A stretch of 32,357 nucleotides of DNA from Acidobacteriaceae bacterium (GCA_003165075.1 PLSM01000085.1:1-32357), one strand, 5' to 3'. Positions 16,024-25,151 are shown, numbered from the stretch's first letter. Numbers and translations: made by a program. Notes: a model not told the origin generated them from the letters alone.

Positions 16024-18306
16024 ATGGGCCTCGACGCAAACGTCCTCCCCAGCCCTTCAGCCGAGTTCGACTACAGTCTCACCGGGGTCAACTCCACCTT
16101 GGCGGTGGAGAAGGGACTTGCGGAGGCTGATTGGTATCAGTGTGCTGTGCCTCGCGAAACCATGCGCAGCCTTCTCGAGCGCCGAAATGGTCCGGCTATC
16201 CGTGACACCATCCTCTGGTTTGCCCTCATCTTCGGCAGTGGCCTCGCCACCTACGCTCTGCGGAGCACCTACTGGGCTATTCTTCCTTACGCAATTTATT
16301 GCGTGCTGTACGGCACGACCTCGGACTCCCGCTGGCACGAGAGCGGTCATGGCACGGCGTTCAAGACGGATTGGATGAACAACGTCCTCTACGAGATCGC
16401 ATCCTTTATGGTCATGCGCGAATCCACAGTCTGGCGCTGGAGCCATACCCGCCATCACAGCGACACTATCATCGTCGGTCGCGATCCGGAGATTGCCGTG
16501 CCTCGGCCGCCGGACCTCAAAGAATTCGTGAAGGCCTTCTTCAATCTGCATGTGTATCCGAAATACTTCATGCGGATTTTGCTTCACTCTTTCGGCCGTG
16601 CAGTCCCCGAGGAGCGAACCTTCATTCCCGACTCGGAGTTTCCCAAGGTATATTTCCGGGCGCGCATTTGCGTAGCCATCTATGTTGCCGTGATAGCACT
16701 CTCCATATACGATCGCAGCATTCTTCCACTTCTATTCATTGGTCTCCCCAATCTTTTCGGTGCGTGGCTGATGCCCGTATATGGATTCACCCAGCATGCC
16801 GGTCTGGCGCAGAATGTCCTGGATCACCGTCTCAACTGCCGGACGGTGTACATGAACCCTATCCACCGCTACCTCTACTGGAACATGAACTATCACGTGG
16901 AGCACCACATGTTCCCCCTTGTGCCTTACCACGCGCTGCCCAGGCTCCATGAGGCCGTGAAGGATGATTGCCCCACGCCTTATCCGAGCATCCTGGCTGC
17001 TTGGCGTGAGATCATCCCAACCGTTCTCAAGCAGGTGAAGGACCCGGCGTATCACGTCAAACGAAAGCTTCCGGAGCGCAAGACACGTTCCGTCGAAAGC
17101 TTCCGCGCATCCCATTCCAAAGCCGATGCGGAAGGATGGGTTGAGATCTGCGCTGCTGCTGAGCTAGCGCGCGGCGATGTAATTCGTTTCGACCATGCTC
17201 ACAAGACCTACGCCATCTACCGCGACACGGAGAACCGTCTCTATGCCACGGACGGACTCTGTACCCACGGCAACACCCATCTCTCCGATGGACTGATTGT
17301 GGGGAGCATGATCGAGTGCCCCAAGCATAACGGCCGCTTCAGCCTGCTCGACGGCTCGCCCGCGCGAGCGCCAATCTGCAGGGGTCTGGCAACATACCCG
17401 ATTGAGGAGCGCAATGGCCAGCTTCACGTCAACGTCGCGCGTGCCGTCGGCGCGGGAGCCCGTGCATCGAAGACCTGCCGGTTCCGCGTAGTGAGCAACC
17501 GCAGCGTTGCGACTTTCATTAAGGAACTGATTCTCGAGCCTGCTTATAGTACCGAGCAATTCGCCTTCACTCCGGGCGACTATCTGCAACTCGACATACC
17601 CGCTTACAAGCAAATCCGCTTCCGCGATTTCGACATTCCCGAGCCCTTCGCCACCGTGTGGGAGAATCAGCACACCTTTGATCTTGTCGCAAGCAACCCC
17701 GAGCCTGGCCGGCGTAACAACTACTCTCTTGCCAGCAACCGGATGACAGAGTTCACGCTGCGATTCAACGTTCGCATTGCAACGCCACCCCCCGGCCAGG
17801 ATTGCGCTCCCGGCGTCGGATCGAGCTATGTGTTCAGCCTTAAGCCTGGTGACGTCGTTTCCGGCATAGGCCCCTTCGGAGATTTCCATATCAAACCTAC
17901 GCAGCGAGAGATGGTCTACATCGGTGGCGGCGCTGGTATGGCTCCGCTCCGTGCCCACCTTTCGCACCTCCTCGAGACCAGCCAAACTCTGCGCAAGATA
18001 AGCTTCTGGTATGGCGCCCGCTCAAAGCAGGAGATGTTTTACGAAGATTTCTTCCAGGATTTGGCCCGCGCGCATCGCAATTTCACTTTTCATCTTGCGC
18101 TCTCCTCGCCTTTGCCTGAGGACAACTGGACAGGTTATGCCGGCTTCATCCACGACGCGGTGTTTGAAAACTACCTCGCCGAACACGCGAACCCTAAGGC
18201 GGTGGAATACTATTTGTGCGGTCCACCCATGATGATCAAGGCATGCACCAGGATGCTTGAGAAAATCGGCGTCTCTGCCCAGCAGATCGCGTACGACGAA
18301 TTCTAG
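16024..18306 (+). CDS. Tripartite fusion: desaturase-like di-iron oxygenase + Rieske ferredoxin + NqrF-type FAD/NADH reductase
   Basis: One 760-residue reading frame holds a complete oxygenase chain. Residues 1-345 are a membrane fatty-acid-desaturase/alkane-hydroxylase domain with the three His boxes HESGH (105-109), HTRHH (141-145) and HVEHH (291-295) and hydrophobic spans at ~62-98 and ~212-255. This part, with DWYQCAVPRETM and TIIVGRDPEI, resembles the MocD-type hydroxylase of rhizopine catabolism. Residues ~370-470 are a Rieske [2Fe-2S] domain (C413-T-H415, C432-P-K-H435), MocE-like. Residues ~480-760 match the FAD/NADH half of NqrF very closely: NNYSLAS, RIATPPPG, YIGGGAGMAPLR, FWYGARSKQEMFY, LPEDNWTGYAGFIH, YYLCGPPMM. 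Expected role: NADH to FAD to Rieske to di-iron site, for hydroxylation, desaturation or O-demethylation of an unknown substrate. No frameshift or internal stop separates the modules. AGGAG lies ~10 bases before the ATG. Confidence 0.9.
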   Translation: MGLDANVLPSPSAEFDYSLTGVNSTLAVEKGLAEADWYQCAVPRETMRSLLERRNGPAIRDTILWFALIFGSGLATYALRSTYWAILPYAIYCVLYGTTSDSRWHESGHGTAFKTDWMNNVLYEIASFMVMRESTVWRWSHTRHHSDTIIVGRDPEIAVPRPPDLKEFVKAFFNLHVYPKYFMRILLHSFGRAVPEERTFIPDSEFPKVYFRARICVAIYVAVIALSIYDRSILPLLFIGLPNLFGAWLMPVYGFTQHAGLAQNVLDHRLNCRTVYMNPIHRYLYWNMNYHVEHHMFPLVPYHALPRLHEAVKDDCPTPYPSILAAWREIIPTVLKQVKDPAYHVKRKLPERKTRSVESFRASHSKADAEGWVEICAAAELARGDVIRFDHAHKTYAIYRDTENRLYATDGLCTHGNTHLSDGLIVGSMIECPKHNGRFSLLDGSPARAPICRGLATYPIEERNGQLHVNVARAVGAGARASKTCRFRVVSNRSVATFIKELILEPAYSTEQFAFTPGDYLQLDIPAYKQIRFRDFDIPEPFATVWENQHTFDLVASNPEPGRRNNYSLASNRMTEFTLRFNVRIATPPPGQDCAPGVGSSYVFSLKPGDVVSGIGPFGDFHIKPTQREMVYIGGGAGMAPLRAHLSHLLETSQTLRKISFWYGARSKQEMFYEDFFQDLARAHRNFTFHLALSSPLPEDNWTGYAGFIHDAVFENYLAEHANPKAVEYYLCGPPMMIKACTRMLEKIGVSAQQIAYDEF

Positions 18307-18525
18307 ACAGGATTCAGATGACATTCGGTTTTCGATTCCAGCCATCACATCGCAGAAGTGTCAAGGTTCCGCAGCTACATGAATCTCGAAGGCCTCGCCG
18401 ATCTGCGCGCCGATAGTGCGCGGCCTGGTTAGAAGTCTTGCAGATGTCAATGAACCATTCCGTGCCCTCGTGGTGTAACTTAGGCGAGTGGTAGCGAAGC
18501 GTGGAGTTTTAAGGAGTGAGGCTAG

Positions 18526-19890
18526 GTGACTGCGTCCATCAACGTGCGCTATGTCGTTTTCCTGGGGTGTACCGCTGCTTTAGGAGGCTTGTTGTTTGGA
18601 TTCGACATCGCCATCATCACCGGCGCCGGGCCCTTTCTCTCCAAGGCATTTTCCTTGAGCGACCTCGGTCTAGGCTGGGCATTTAGTTCATTGCTGTTCG
18701 GTTGTGTGCTGGGGTGCTTCTTCGCGGGCAGGCTCACAAACCGCTTTGGACGCAAGAAACTGCTTGTGCTGGTCGCCTTTCTGTTTGCTGCGACGTCGCT
18801 TGCCACGGCCTTGGCGCCCGATTTTGTCTTCTTTATTACCGCGCGCTTTCTAGGAGGTCTAGCCGTAGGCGGCGTCTCATTGCTCTCTCCAATGTATGTT
18901 TCAGAAGTTTCTCCACCTTCAATCAGGGGCCGCATGGGAACCCTCTATCAATTGTCGATCGTTGTTGGGATCATCGTATCCTATAGCCTCAACTATCTTC
19001 TCCGCAATACGGGCGTGAATAACTGGAGATGGATGTTTCTTACTGGAGTTGCGCCATCGGCCGTGTTTCTTCTGTTCGTCTCTCTGGCTCCCGAAACGCC
19101 GCGCTTCCTGGCTATGAAAGGAAAGTACAAGGAGGCCGCTGACGTGCTTGAACGAATCGGCGGCTCGAACGGCGTTCCAGCTCAGATTGCCGAGATTCGA
19201 GCGAACATGCATCTGGAAGCGAAAACCTGGCGTGGATTGCTCCGTCCCGGGGTTCGCCGCGCGCTTGCCGTCAGCGCCGGCCTTGCGATTCTGGTCCAAG
19301 TCTCAGGGATTAACACGATTGTTGATTATGCTCCCGCGATCTTTCAGTCGACCGGCTGGAAAATGGATAACGCTCTGGCCTCGACCTTTATTGTTGGGGT
19401 AACTGAGTTTCTGTTTACCCTTGTTTCCTTTTGGGTTATCGACAGATATGGACGCAAACCCCTCTACATTGTCGGTTCACTTGGCATGACACTCTCGCTT
19501 CTATCTTTGGTGGTAGCGGTTCTGGCCGGCAGGTTTCAGGGGGCCATTGTTCTCACGCTTATTTTGACCTACCTCGCTTTCTTCTCTGCCTGCATAGGAC
19601 CGGTCTTCTGGACGTTGATGCCGGAGATCTTCCCCAATGATGTGCGAGGAATGGCAATGATCGTACCTGTGCTTATCCAGTGGGTCGCCAACGCAGTGGT
19701 CGTCCTCTTCTTTCCATTTGCGTTTCATGTAATTGGCAAGGCGTCCACATTCGGCTTTCTAGCCCTGATGGCATTGGCACAAGGGATTTTCACCTGGTTC
19801 TACGTGCCAGAGACGAAAAACAAGCGGCTGGAGGAAATTGAAGACTATTGGATCACGTCGAAAAATCTAGACCCCGCTGAAACTGTCTAA
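18526..19890 (+). CDS. MFS sugar-porter family transporter
   Basis: Twelve-helix inner-membrane symporter of 454 residues in the sugar porter (XylE/GalP) family. Signatures: GGLLFGFDIAIITGA in helix 1, GRLTNRFGRKK in the loop between helices 2 and 3, PMYVSEVSPPSIRGRM, the PETPRFLAMKGK motif after helix 6, VSGINTIVDYAPAIF in helix 7, DRYGRKPL, and the C-terminal PETKNKRLEEIE. It probably imports a monosaccharide or polyol with protons. The start is GTG at 18526 with AAGGAG nine bases upstream. It follows the oxygenase fusion by 219 bp on the same strand, so the imported compound may be its substrate, though this is inference. Confidence 0.93.
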   Translation: MTASINVRYVVFLGCTAALGGLLFGFDIAIITGAGPFLSKAFSLSDLGLGWAFSSLLFGCVLGCFFAGRLTNRFGRKKLLVLVAFLFAATSLATALAPDFVFFITARFLGGLAVGGVSLLSPMYVSEVSPPSIRGRMGTLYQLSIVVGIIVSYSLNYLLRNTGVNNWRWMFLTGVAPSAVFLLFVSLAPETPRFLAMKGKYKEAADVLERIGGSNGVPAQIAEIRANMHLEAKTWRGLLRPGVRRALAVSAGLAILVQVSGINTIVDYAPAIFQSTGWKMDNALASTFIVGVTEFLFTLVSFWVIDRYGRKPLYIVGSLGMTLSLLSLVVAVLAGRFQGAIVLTLILTYLAFFSACIGPVFWTLMPEIFPNDVRGMAMIVPVLIQWVANAVVVLFFPFAFHVIGKASTFGFLALMALAQGIFTWFYVPETKNKRLEEIEDYWITSKNLDPAETV

Positions 19891-19955
19891 GGAACGTCTG
19901 AATAAGTTGTTGCTTTCGAAAGGGCACGGCTTCAGTTGTGCTGTAAATGTCACAA

Positions 19956-19978
19956 AATGGCCGTGATCTTTGGCCATT
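19956..19978 (-). terminator. Hairpin between convergent MFS and GH36 genes
   Basis: AATGGCC (19956-19962) and GGCCATT (19972-19978) form a 7-bp stem with a 9-base loop. Read on the minus strand the stem runs into TTTTGTG, a short U-tract, so it could end the GH36 transcript about 175 bp past the stop; it could also serve the plus-strand MFS gene. Confidence 0.4.
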
Positions 19979-20151
19979 GAAGAAATGCCGATGACCTGGG
20001 GTCGAACACAAGAGTTAATCGATCCCGCATTATGTCACTCAGCGCCGGTGTTGACTAACTGCTTCATTCTATCTTATACATTCGTCAGTTAATCAGTTCG
20101 ATGTTCCTTGATTCATCAATCCAACTTCAATCATCGCCACGGATAAGTCGA

Positions 20152-22317
20152 TCAACTTGTGGAAATAACCTCGAGCACTTCCACGATATGTGAACCCGAA
20201 AACTCAATCGATACGCCGCGGGCCCAATCTGACTTATTAAAGACACCCAGATCTTTGTTGGTAATGATTGAGTGCAGCAAGTACTTTCCCGCAGGCATTA
20301 GCGGTAACTGCACCGTGGCGATTGCCTGTTGTGACTTGTTACGAAACACCGCAACTACGCCATTGCCGCTGTGAGCCATCCGTGCGAAGCCGTCCCAGGC
20401 CGCGGATGAAGGTTGAAGCCAACTGCCGAGCGGGAAAAAGCTCTCGCTGATTCTTGTCTTCTGCCTGAGTGCCTTGAACCAGCCAATCTTTTCGTGGTAC
20501 CACCGCCGATCTGCTTCGCTTAGTTTGCGCAGGTCGCCGAGTAGCAGCGGGGCTGAGCCAATTGCAGTTGCGAAGCTCTCTTGAATGGTCGGCAGCTCTG
20601 CATGGATATTACCGATCAACATACTCTCGACCGGCATGGAGGCCGCGCGTTGGTAAAGCAATTGGCGGGCTTGCAGGGGGCCGGCCGAATCGGGATGGCT
20701 ATCGTCTACGTTGCTCATCCAATCAAGATCGCCGGCCGCCAACAGACCGGCGTCGATCACGTGCTTCTGGCCCCAAAGTTCAAAGGTCAAGTCCAACAAA
20801 ACGTCCGGATACTTTTCGTAGATGCGGCCTGTCATGTGGGAAATGCCTTCATAAATCATGTTAAGGGACTCGGCCCAGTTCCGATGGTCGTGCCCTTTAG
20901 CCCAACAGCCAGGCGCCTCTCCGTAGGCATTGAATATGGTGGTCAGATCCAGCTTTACATATGCCAAGTGAAAGCGATCGATGGCATCAATGATCCGATT
21001 TGCGGCTGCGTCACGATAAGCAGTTGCCATGCACATGACAACCTTTTCTCCTGCCGCAGTCCATGTCGTCTTGGGCTTTCCGTCTTGGTCCGTTGCTGCC
21101 CATTCGGGATGATTTCGATATTCCTGTGTTGATGTACCAATCGCCGCAACCGGAATCCATAATCCAAGCCGCATGCCTCTGCTTGCGACTGCTTCTTGAA
21201 TGGGTCTCAATCCGCCCGGAAACGAGGTGAGGTTTACGGTGTTGTCTCCGTACTCTTGTTGCCATCCATCGTCAATGGTGAAGATATCCATCCCCATGGA
21301 GCCTGCTGCATCGATCAATTCCAGCGTCGTATCGTGGTTGATTCCCCGCTCGAAAGGCTCCCATGTGTTGTAGATCCACGGCGGCCCTTGCGCGTCAATC
21401 CGTCGCATCAGGACTTCTGCCGTGTAAGACGGTAGCCGCCAGTGTGGATCTTGAAAGCCGTCTCCATTGCGATAACTGATAAGCGACACGCTGGCTGTTG
21501 TGAATTCTTCGCCGCTCGCGAGAGTCCGTTCGAAGGGCATAAGATCTGTATCGTAGAGGACCCCAATACGCATGTGCTCCGGATCGTCCCATCCGCCGAC
21601 CTCGGTGCGCTTCATATATCCTGGGACCTCACTAATGATGGCGATTCCAGCGCCGGTGCGGCCGTTCGCTACCAACAGACCGGCATCTTCAGAGCGTCCC
21701 GTATAGAAGATCTCGCGGGGAATCGTGCCGTACTGCGTAAGCAGAGTTACTTCACTCTCTGGACCGATCGATACTCCAATGGATTCGATATTGAGGTGGG
21801 ATAGGTGAAGTGCGGCACCGGCGGTGTTGCGCAGTACGAGATGCTTCCGGATTGCCGCATGACCGTTATACACGGTGTAAACGACGGATACGTCAAGAGC
21901 CAATGCCTTATGACGAAGCTCTATGATAAGTGACCTTCCGTTTGGAAGAACGGTTTCGTGGAAGTTCAACAGGCCGAAGTCGGGACTGGCTCCTGCGCAG
22001 GCTTGGTTGTTGCACTGGAAGGAGAACTCTTGTGCCATTTCCATGCGAATCGTTGCAGGGAGGATGTAATCTGCGCGCGTCGACAAGTCAGACAAGCGTT
22101 CCGTAAAGAGTCCTACCTTCGGCTGAAAGGTAACGGTCCTTGAGATCAGTCCGTTGTCAATGACCCAGGACCTCCCTGAGTCGTCAACATTTGAACTCCC
22201 ACTCGTTGCCAATGCGCTGCCAAAAGCCCAAGGAGTCCAGACGCAGTTTGTCACAAATAACAATCCGTTCCGAATCAGGCTTCTTCTGCTCACTAATGCC
22301 GAACTTGCTTCTATCAT
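20152..22317 (-). CDS. Exported GH36-like alpha-galactosidase
   Basis: A 721-residue clan GH-D retaining glycosidase expected to cleave alpha-galactosides. The N-terminus SRRSLIRNGLLFV resembles a twin-arginine signal. Residues ~50-290 form the N-terminal beta-sandwich and ~300-620 the catalytic barrel, with YNTWEPF (316-322), FTIDDGWQ (347-353), GLWIPVAAI and the predicted nucleophile Asp457 in YVKLDLTT. A C-terminal beta-domain follows (AVFRNKSQQAIATVQLPL). The usual GH36 KWD is KLD here, and the acid/base residue (possibly in SNVDDSHPDS) is less certain, so another specificity in the clan is possible. GAGGAA stands 6 bases before the ATG. It is the last gene of a minus-strand series, 60 bp after the PIG-L gene. 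Confidence 0.88.
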   Translation of the reverse strand: MIEASSALVSRRSLIRNGLLFVTNCVWTPWAFGSALATSGSSNVDDSGRSWVIDNGLISRTVTFQPKVGLFTERLSDLSTRADYILPATIRMEMAQEFSFQCNNQACAGASPDFGLLNFHETVLPNGRSLIIELRHKALALDVSVVYTVYNGHAAIRKHLVLRNTAGAALHLSHLNIESIGVSIGPESEVTLLTQYGTIPREIFYTGRSEDAGLLVANGRTGAGIAIISEVPGYMKRTEVGGWDDPEHMRIGVLYDTDLMPFERTLASGEEFTTASVSLISYRNGDGFQDPHWRLPSYTAEVLMRRIDAQGPPWIYNTWEPFERGINHDTTLELIDAAGSMGMDIFTIDDGWQQEYGDNTVNLTSFPGGLRPIQEAVASRGMRLGLWIPVAAIGTSTQEYRNHPEWAATDQDGKPKTTWTAAGEKVVMCMATAYRDAAANRIIDAIDRFHLAYVKLDLTTIFNAYGEAPGCWAKGHDHRNWAESLNMIYEGISHMTGRIYEKYPDVLLDLTFELWGQKHVIDAGLLAAGDLDWMSNVDDSHPDSAGPLQARQLLYQRAASMPVESMLIGNIHAELPTIQESFATAIGSAPLLLGDLRKLSEADRRWYHEKIGWFKALRQKTRISESFFPLGSWLQPSSAAWDGFARMAHSGNGVVAVFRNKSQQAIATVQLPLMPAGKYLLHSIITNKDLGVFNKSDWARGVSIEFSGSHIVEVLEVISTS

Positions 22318-22377
22318 CGAAGTTCCTCAAGTGTGCCAGGGTCCAAAAGCAAATCCTACCCACAAGTGCAACGTGCT

Positions 22378-23118
22378 TCATCGTGTAGGCAGACCCGCCA
22401 TTGGGAAGATGTCGTATGGGTTCCCGATCTGGCGGATATATGCCTCGGCCTTCTTGTAGCCGCTTTCAAGACCACGAAAGTTGGCAACCGAATCCTGCAG
22501 CGCGTAGAAGAAGTCCGGAGACTGGCTTGCGTGAGCGTAACAGGCTGCTCTTTTCGTATCTGCCACCTCGGTAATATCCACGTAATGCGTGGGCGAAGTA
22601 AAGTTCATCGTATCTTCGCCATCTGAAACCTCGTAGTAATACATTGCGAATTTATGCTTCAATCGCTTCCATGATTCATAGGTTAAATTACCAATTGCGC
22701 GATGATCGGGATGGTCATCAATGAGCCAGTGGTTGAAAACAGCATCTGGATTCTCCGCTTCGATAATTTTCTGAAATGCGTCGTAATGATCGTTATCCAC
22801 AATGGCATGGCCATTGATCTGGTTTGCGTAGACGGGTCGCGCCTTTAGGATCCCGCACGCTTTCGTCGCTTCCGCAATCCGCACCGGGGCCTTCGTCTCC
22901 CACTCACCATTGTTCATATAGAGCAGGACCACTTCATGGCCCAGAGCTGTGAGCCGTGCGATTGTCCCGCCGCATCCATACTCCGGATCGCCCGGATGGC
23001 CACCTGTCACAACAAACTTCAATTTGCGCGCAGGCTCCGCGGCGGCATACCGCCCCCCGGCCTCGAACGTTGCTCCCGCCAGCAATCCAGCGCCCACCAG
23101 CATCTCTCGTCGATTCAT
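22378..23118 (-). CDS. Tat-exported PIG-L (LmbE) family deacetylase with altered HPDD motif
   Basis: PIG-L proteins are zinc N-deacetylases acting on N-acetylglucosaminyl or similar conjugates. The ATG at 23118, with GGGAG five bases upstream, starts MNRREMLVGAGLLAGATF, a twin-arginine-like signal; a GTG at 23130 is less likely. The 246-residue protein has the family fold with H41-P-G-D44-P-E46 in place of the usual HPDDE and the third-ligand region DDHPDHRAIG (H136/H139). Zn ligands H41 and D44 are kept but the first Asp of HPDD, the proposed general base, is Gly. This may mark a distinct subfamily or lowered activity. It lies 38 bp after the PhyH gene and 60 bp before GH36, so the three are probably co-transcribed. 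Confidence 0.88.
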   Translation of the reverse strand: MNRREMLVGAGLLAGATFEAGGRYAAAEPARKLKFVVTGGHPGDPEYGCGGTIARLTALGHEVVLLYMNNGEWETKAPVRIAEATKACGILKARPVYANQINGHAIVDNDHYDAFQKIIEAENPDAVFNHWLIDDHPDHRAIGNLTYESWKRLKHKFAMYYYEVSDGEDTMNFTSPTHYVDITEVADTKRAACYAHASQSPDFFYALQDSVANFRGLESGYKKAEAYIRQIGNPYDIFPMAGLPTR

Positions 23119-23156
23119 TTCCACTCCCACTCACTTTCTTGCTTGTTGTAACCCGT

Positions 23157-24056
23157 TCACCCCTGTTGCACCGGCGACACGTGTCCCACTCCAGCTACAT
23201 CCGGATCGAACAGCAGCGGAAAGAACTGTCCTTGCATGGCAGCGCCCTTCGGAATCGGGGGGACGCCCGCCAATAGCTCTTCATCTGTGGCGGATGTCAC
23301 TCCGTCGCGGAAGACATTCACAAGGGTCGCGCGCCGCGGCTTGTCAGAGTAGTTCGCATACGAGCCATGCACCATCAGGGGATGATGGAAGGAGCATTCT
23401 CCGCGCTTGAGTTCTATCGGAACGGGCTGAAAGTCCTGCTTCTGCTCTGGTGTGAGTACGGTCATTATTTCGTCCATATCCCCAGTCAACCCGGTGCGTG
23501 GCAGCAAGTTCCAGCGGTGGCTGCCGGGCACATAATACAGGCATCCGTTTTCACGCGTGCTGTCATCAAGGCCAATCCAGCACGTCAGATGAGCGATCGG
23601 CAATGTGCGAGTCCAATATGAATAGTCCTGGTGCCAAGCCACCACGCCGCCGTGTTTGGCCGGCTTGCAGAAGAGCTGATCGTGCCAATGCCTGATGGGA
23701 CCTCGCAGCAACTGCGACATAGCCATCGCGATTGCAGGGTTCCATAGGATGTCATGAAACCCTGACGTCGCACGCCATGCGCCCAGTGCGTGAAAGAGCG
23801 TTGTAGTGTGATCTTGGGATTCGTTTGTGTGGAATTCGTAAAACAGATGATGTGCCGGATGCGATTCCTTCATTAGTTCAGTAAGTTCTTCGCGCAGGGT
23901 TTCAATTTGCAAATCACTCAGGACCTTTACACCTGCCAGATATCCCTGACGATCGAAGTCATCGATCTGCTGGTCCGTAAGACGGTACTTGTCCCATTCA
24001 TCCGCGTTCTGTGGCAAGGAGACAAATTCGCTCACGGGAGCGTGAAATTCTGACAA
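23157..24056 (-). CDS. Phytanoyl-CoA dioxygenase (PhyH) family Fe(II)/2-oxoglutarate oxygenase
   Basis: The ~299-residue protein has the jelly-roll of PhyH-type hydroxylases. Iron ligands are H142-x-D144 in AWHQDYSYW and a distal His in HHPLMVHGSYAN (H230), with the 2-oxoglutarate Arg in PRRATLVNVF. GCLYYVPGSHRWN is a strong family block. Such enzymes hydroxylate many small molecules and their substrate cannot be inferred from sequence. The annotated start is TTG at 24056 with an AAGGA sequence almost touching it, so the true start is uncertain (a GTG at 24035 is another option). A 196-bp gap separates it from the SDR gene upstream, and the PIG-L gene follows closely. Confidence 0.87.
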   Translation of the reverse strand: MSEFHAPVSEFVSLPQNADEWDKYRLTDQQIDDFDRQGYLAGVKVLSDLQIETLREELTELMKESHPAHHLFYEFHTNESQDHTTTLFHALGAWRATSGFHDILWNPAIAMAMSQLLRGPIRHWHDQLFCKPAKHGGVVAWHQDYSYWTRTLPIAHLTCWIGLDDSTRENGCLYYVPGSHRWNLLPRTGLTGDMDEIMTVLTPEQKQDFQPVPIELKRGECSFHHPLMVHGSYANYSDKPRRATLVNVFRDGVTSATDEELLAGVPPIPKGAAMQGQFFPLLFDPDVAGVGHVSPVQQG

Positions 24057-24252
24057 GTCCTTTACCGTGGTGGAGTTGATGATTGTGGGATGAATATGAG
24101 CCTCCTTTTGTATCGGATGCCGAAAAGCTGTCGAACTTCTTCCTGCGTCGTGCAGGTTTCGCTTCGCTGCAAATTGTGCCGCGAGATTCCGGCGATGCTC
24201 TCTTGTTACCGTCCGATGATATCCGCACGTGCAGAAGAATATTCACGATCTA

Positions 24253-25041
24253 TTACAGCCCGCGATATACTCCACCGTCCACCAGAATCGTCTGACCCGT
24301 AACGTAGGCCGCGCGGTCTGAAGCAAGCCACGCAATGGCATCCGCAATTTCTTCCGGTCGCCCCATGCGGTGCAGAGGGATATCTTTCGTAACTCCTGCC
24401 TCATACTCTGCTGCGCTATGGCCGGTGGTCAGTGCATTGGCCTGGGCCAACTCCTTAACGCGCTCCGTAGCGGTAAAACCCGGCCCGACGTTGTTTACTG
24501 TGATGTTGTCAGGTCCGTACTGTGTTGCGAGGGAACGCACCAGTCCGAGAACACCCGCGCGCACCGCATTCGAGAGAACGAGCTCCAGAACAGGTTGCTT
24601 GGCGGCGATCGACGTGATGGTAATCAACCTTCCCCAGTGTTGTTGCCGCATGTAAGGCAGCACAGCATGGGCAAAGGAGACGATGCTGCGCAGGTTCAAG
24701 GCATACGCCCGGTCCCACTCCTCCATCGTGGTTTCTGCGAATGTCTTGGAAGGCGGGCCTCCGGCGTTCGTTACGCATATATCGATGCGGCCAAAATGCC
24801 GATGCACGGCATCGACAAAGTGCCGAACACGCGCGTCGTCGCTCACATCAAAAGGCTCCGTAAGGACCTGCACCCCGTAGCCCGCGCGTATCTGCTTTGC
24901 GGCGTCCTCCAGCATGTCTGCATTGCGTGCGCAGAGCGCCAGATGTGCGCCCTCTGCGGCCAACGCGAAAGCCGTTGCCCGGCCTATCCCCTTGCTGGAT
25001 GCGGCAACGATCGCGACGCGGTTGCGGAGTCCCGTCTCCAT
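24253..25041 (-). CDS. SDR-family oxidoreductase-like protein lacking the catalytic Tyr-Lys pair
   Basis: The 262-residue protein has the short-chain dehydrogenase fold: a cofactor motif AASSKGIG (13-20, changed from GASSGIG), TNAGGP, LNLRSIVSFAHA, TITSIA with Ser144, and the C-terminal PEEIADAIAWLASDRAAYVTGQTILVDGG. At the position 13 residues after Ser144, where Tyr-X3-Lys is expected, the sequence is Ser157-Asn-Ala-Val-Arg161. I recall a BKR-like SDR subgroup with such imperfect active sites, so this is probably a subgroup trait and not decay. It may be a reductase with altered chemistry. A GAGGAGAG ribosome binding site precedes the ATG. It lies between the cupin (110 bp upstream) and PhyH genes on one strand. 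Confidence 0.88.
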   Translation of the reverse strand: METGLRNRVAIVAASSKGIGRATAFALAAEGAHLALCARNADMLEDAAKQIRAGYGVQVLTEPFDVSDDARVRHFVDAVHRHFGRIDICVTNAGGPPSKTFAETTMEEWDRAYALNLRSIVSFAHAVLPYMRQQHWGRLITITSIAAKQPVLELVLSNAVRAGVLGLVRSLATQYGPDNITVNNVGPGFTATERVKELAQANALTTGHSAAEYEAGVTKDIPLHRMGRPEEIADAIAWLASDRAAYVTGQTILVDGGVYRGL

Positions 25042-25151
25042 ACAATCAGTCTCTCCTCAGAGGATGTTAAATTTCTTCCACCTAAGTGGAGCACATCTCT
25101 CAATTGGTCCTTGCAGCCATTGCACACAATCGGCTCGAAGGCACGTAGGGA

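Noticed and set aside
20051..20080. TTGACT and TATACA 18 bp apart on the plus strand between convergent genes, resembling a sigma-70 promoter for a small RNA
   Set aside because: It is in an AT-rich stretch where such matches occur by chance, and no terminator, conserved structure or gene follows on that strand.
24057..24252. Possible small gene between the SDR and PhyH genes
   Set aside because: Overlapping frames on both strands exist, but all are low-complexity polar sequences without start signals; treated as a leader region.
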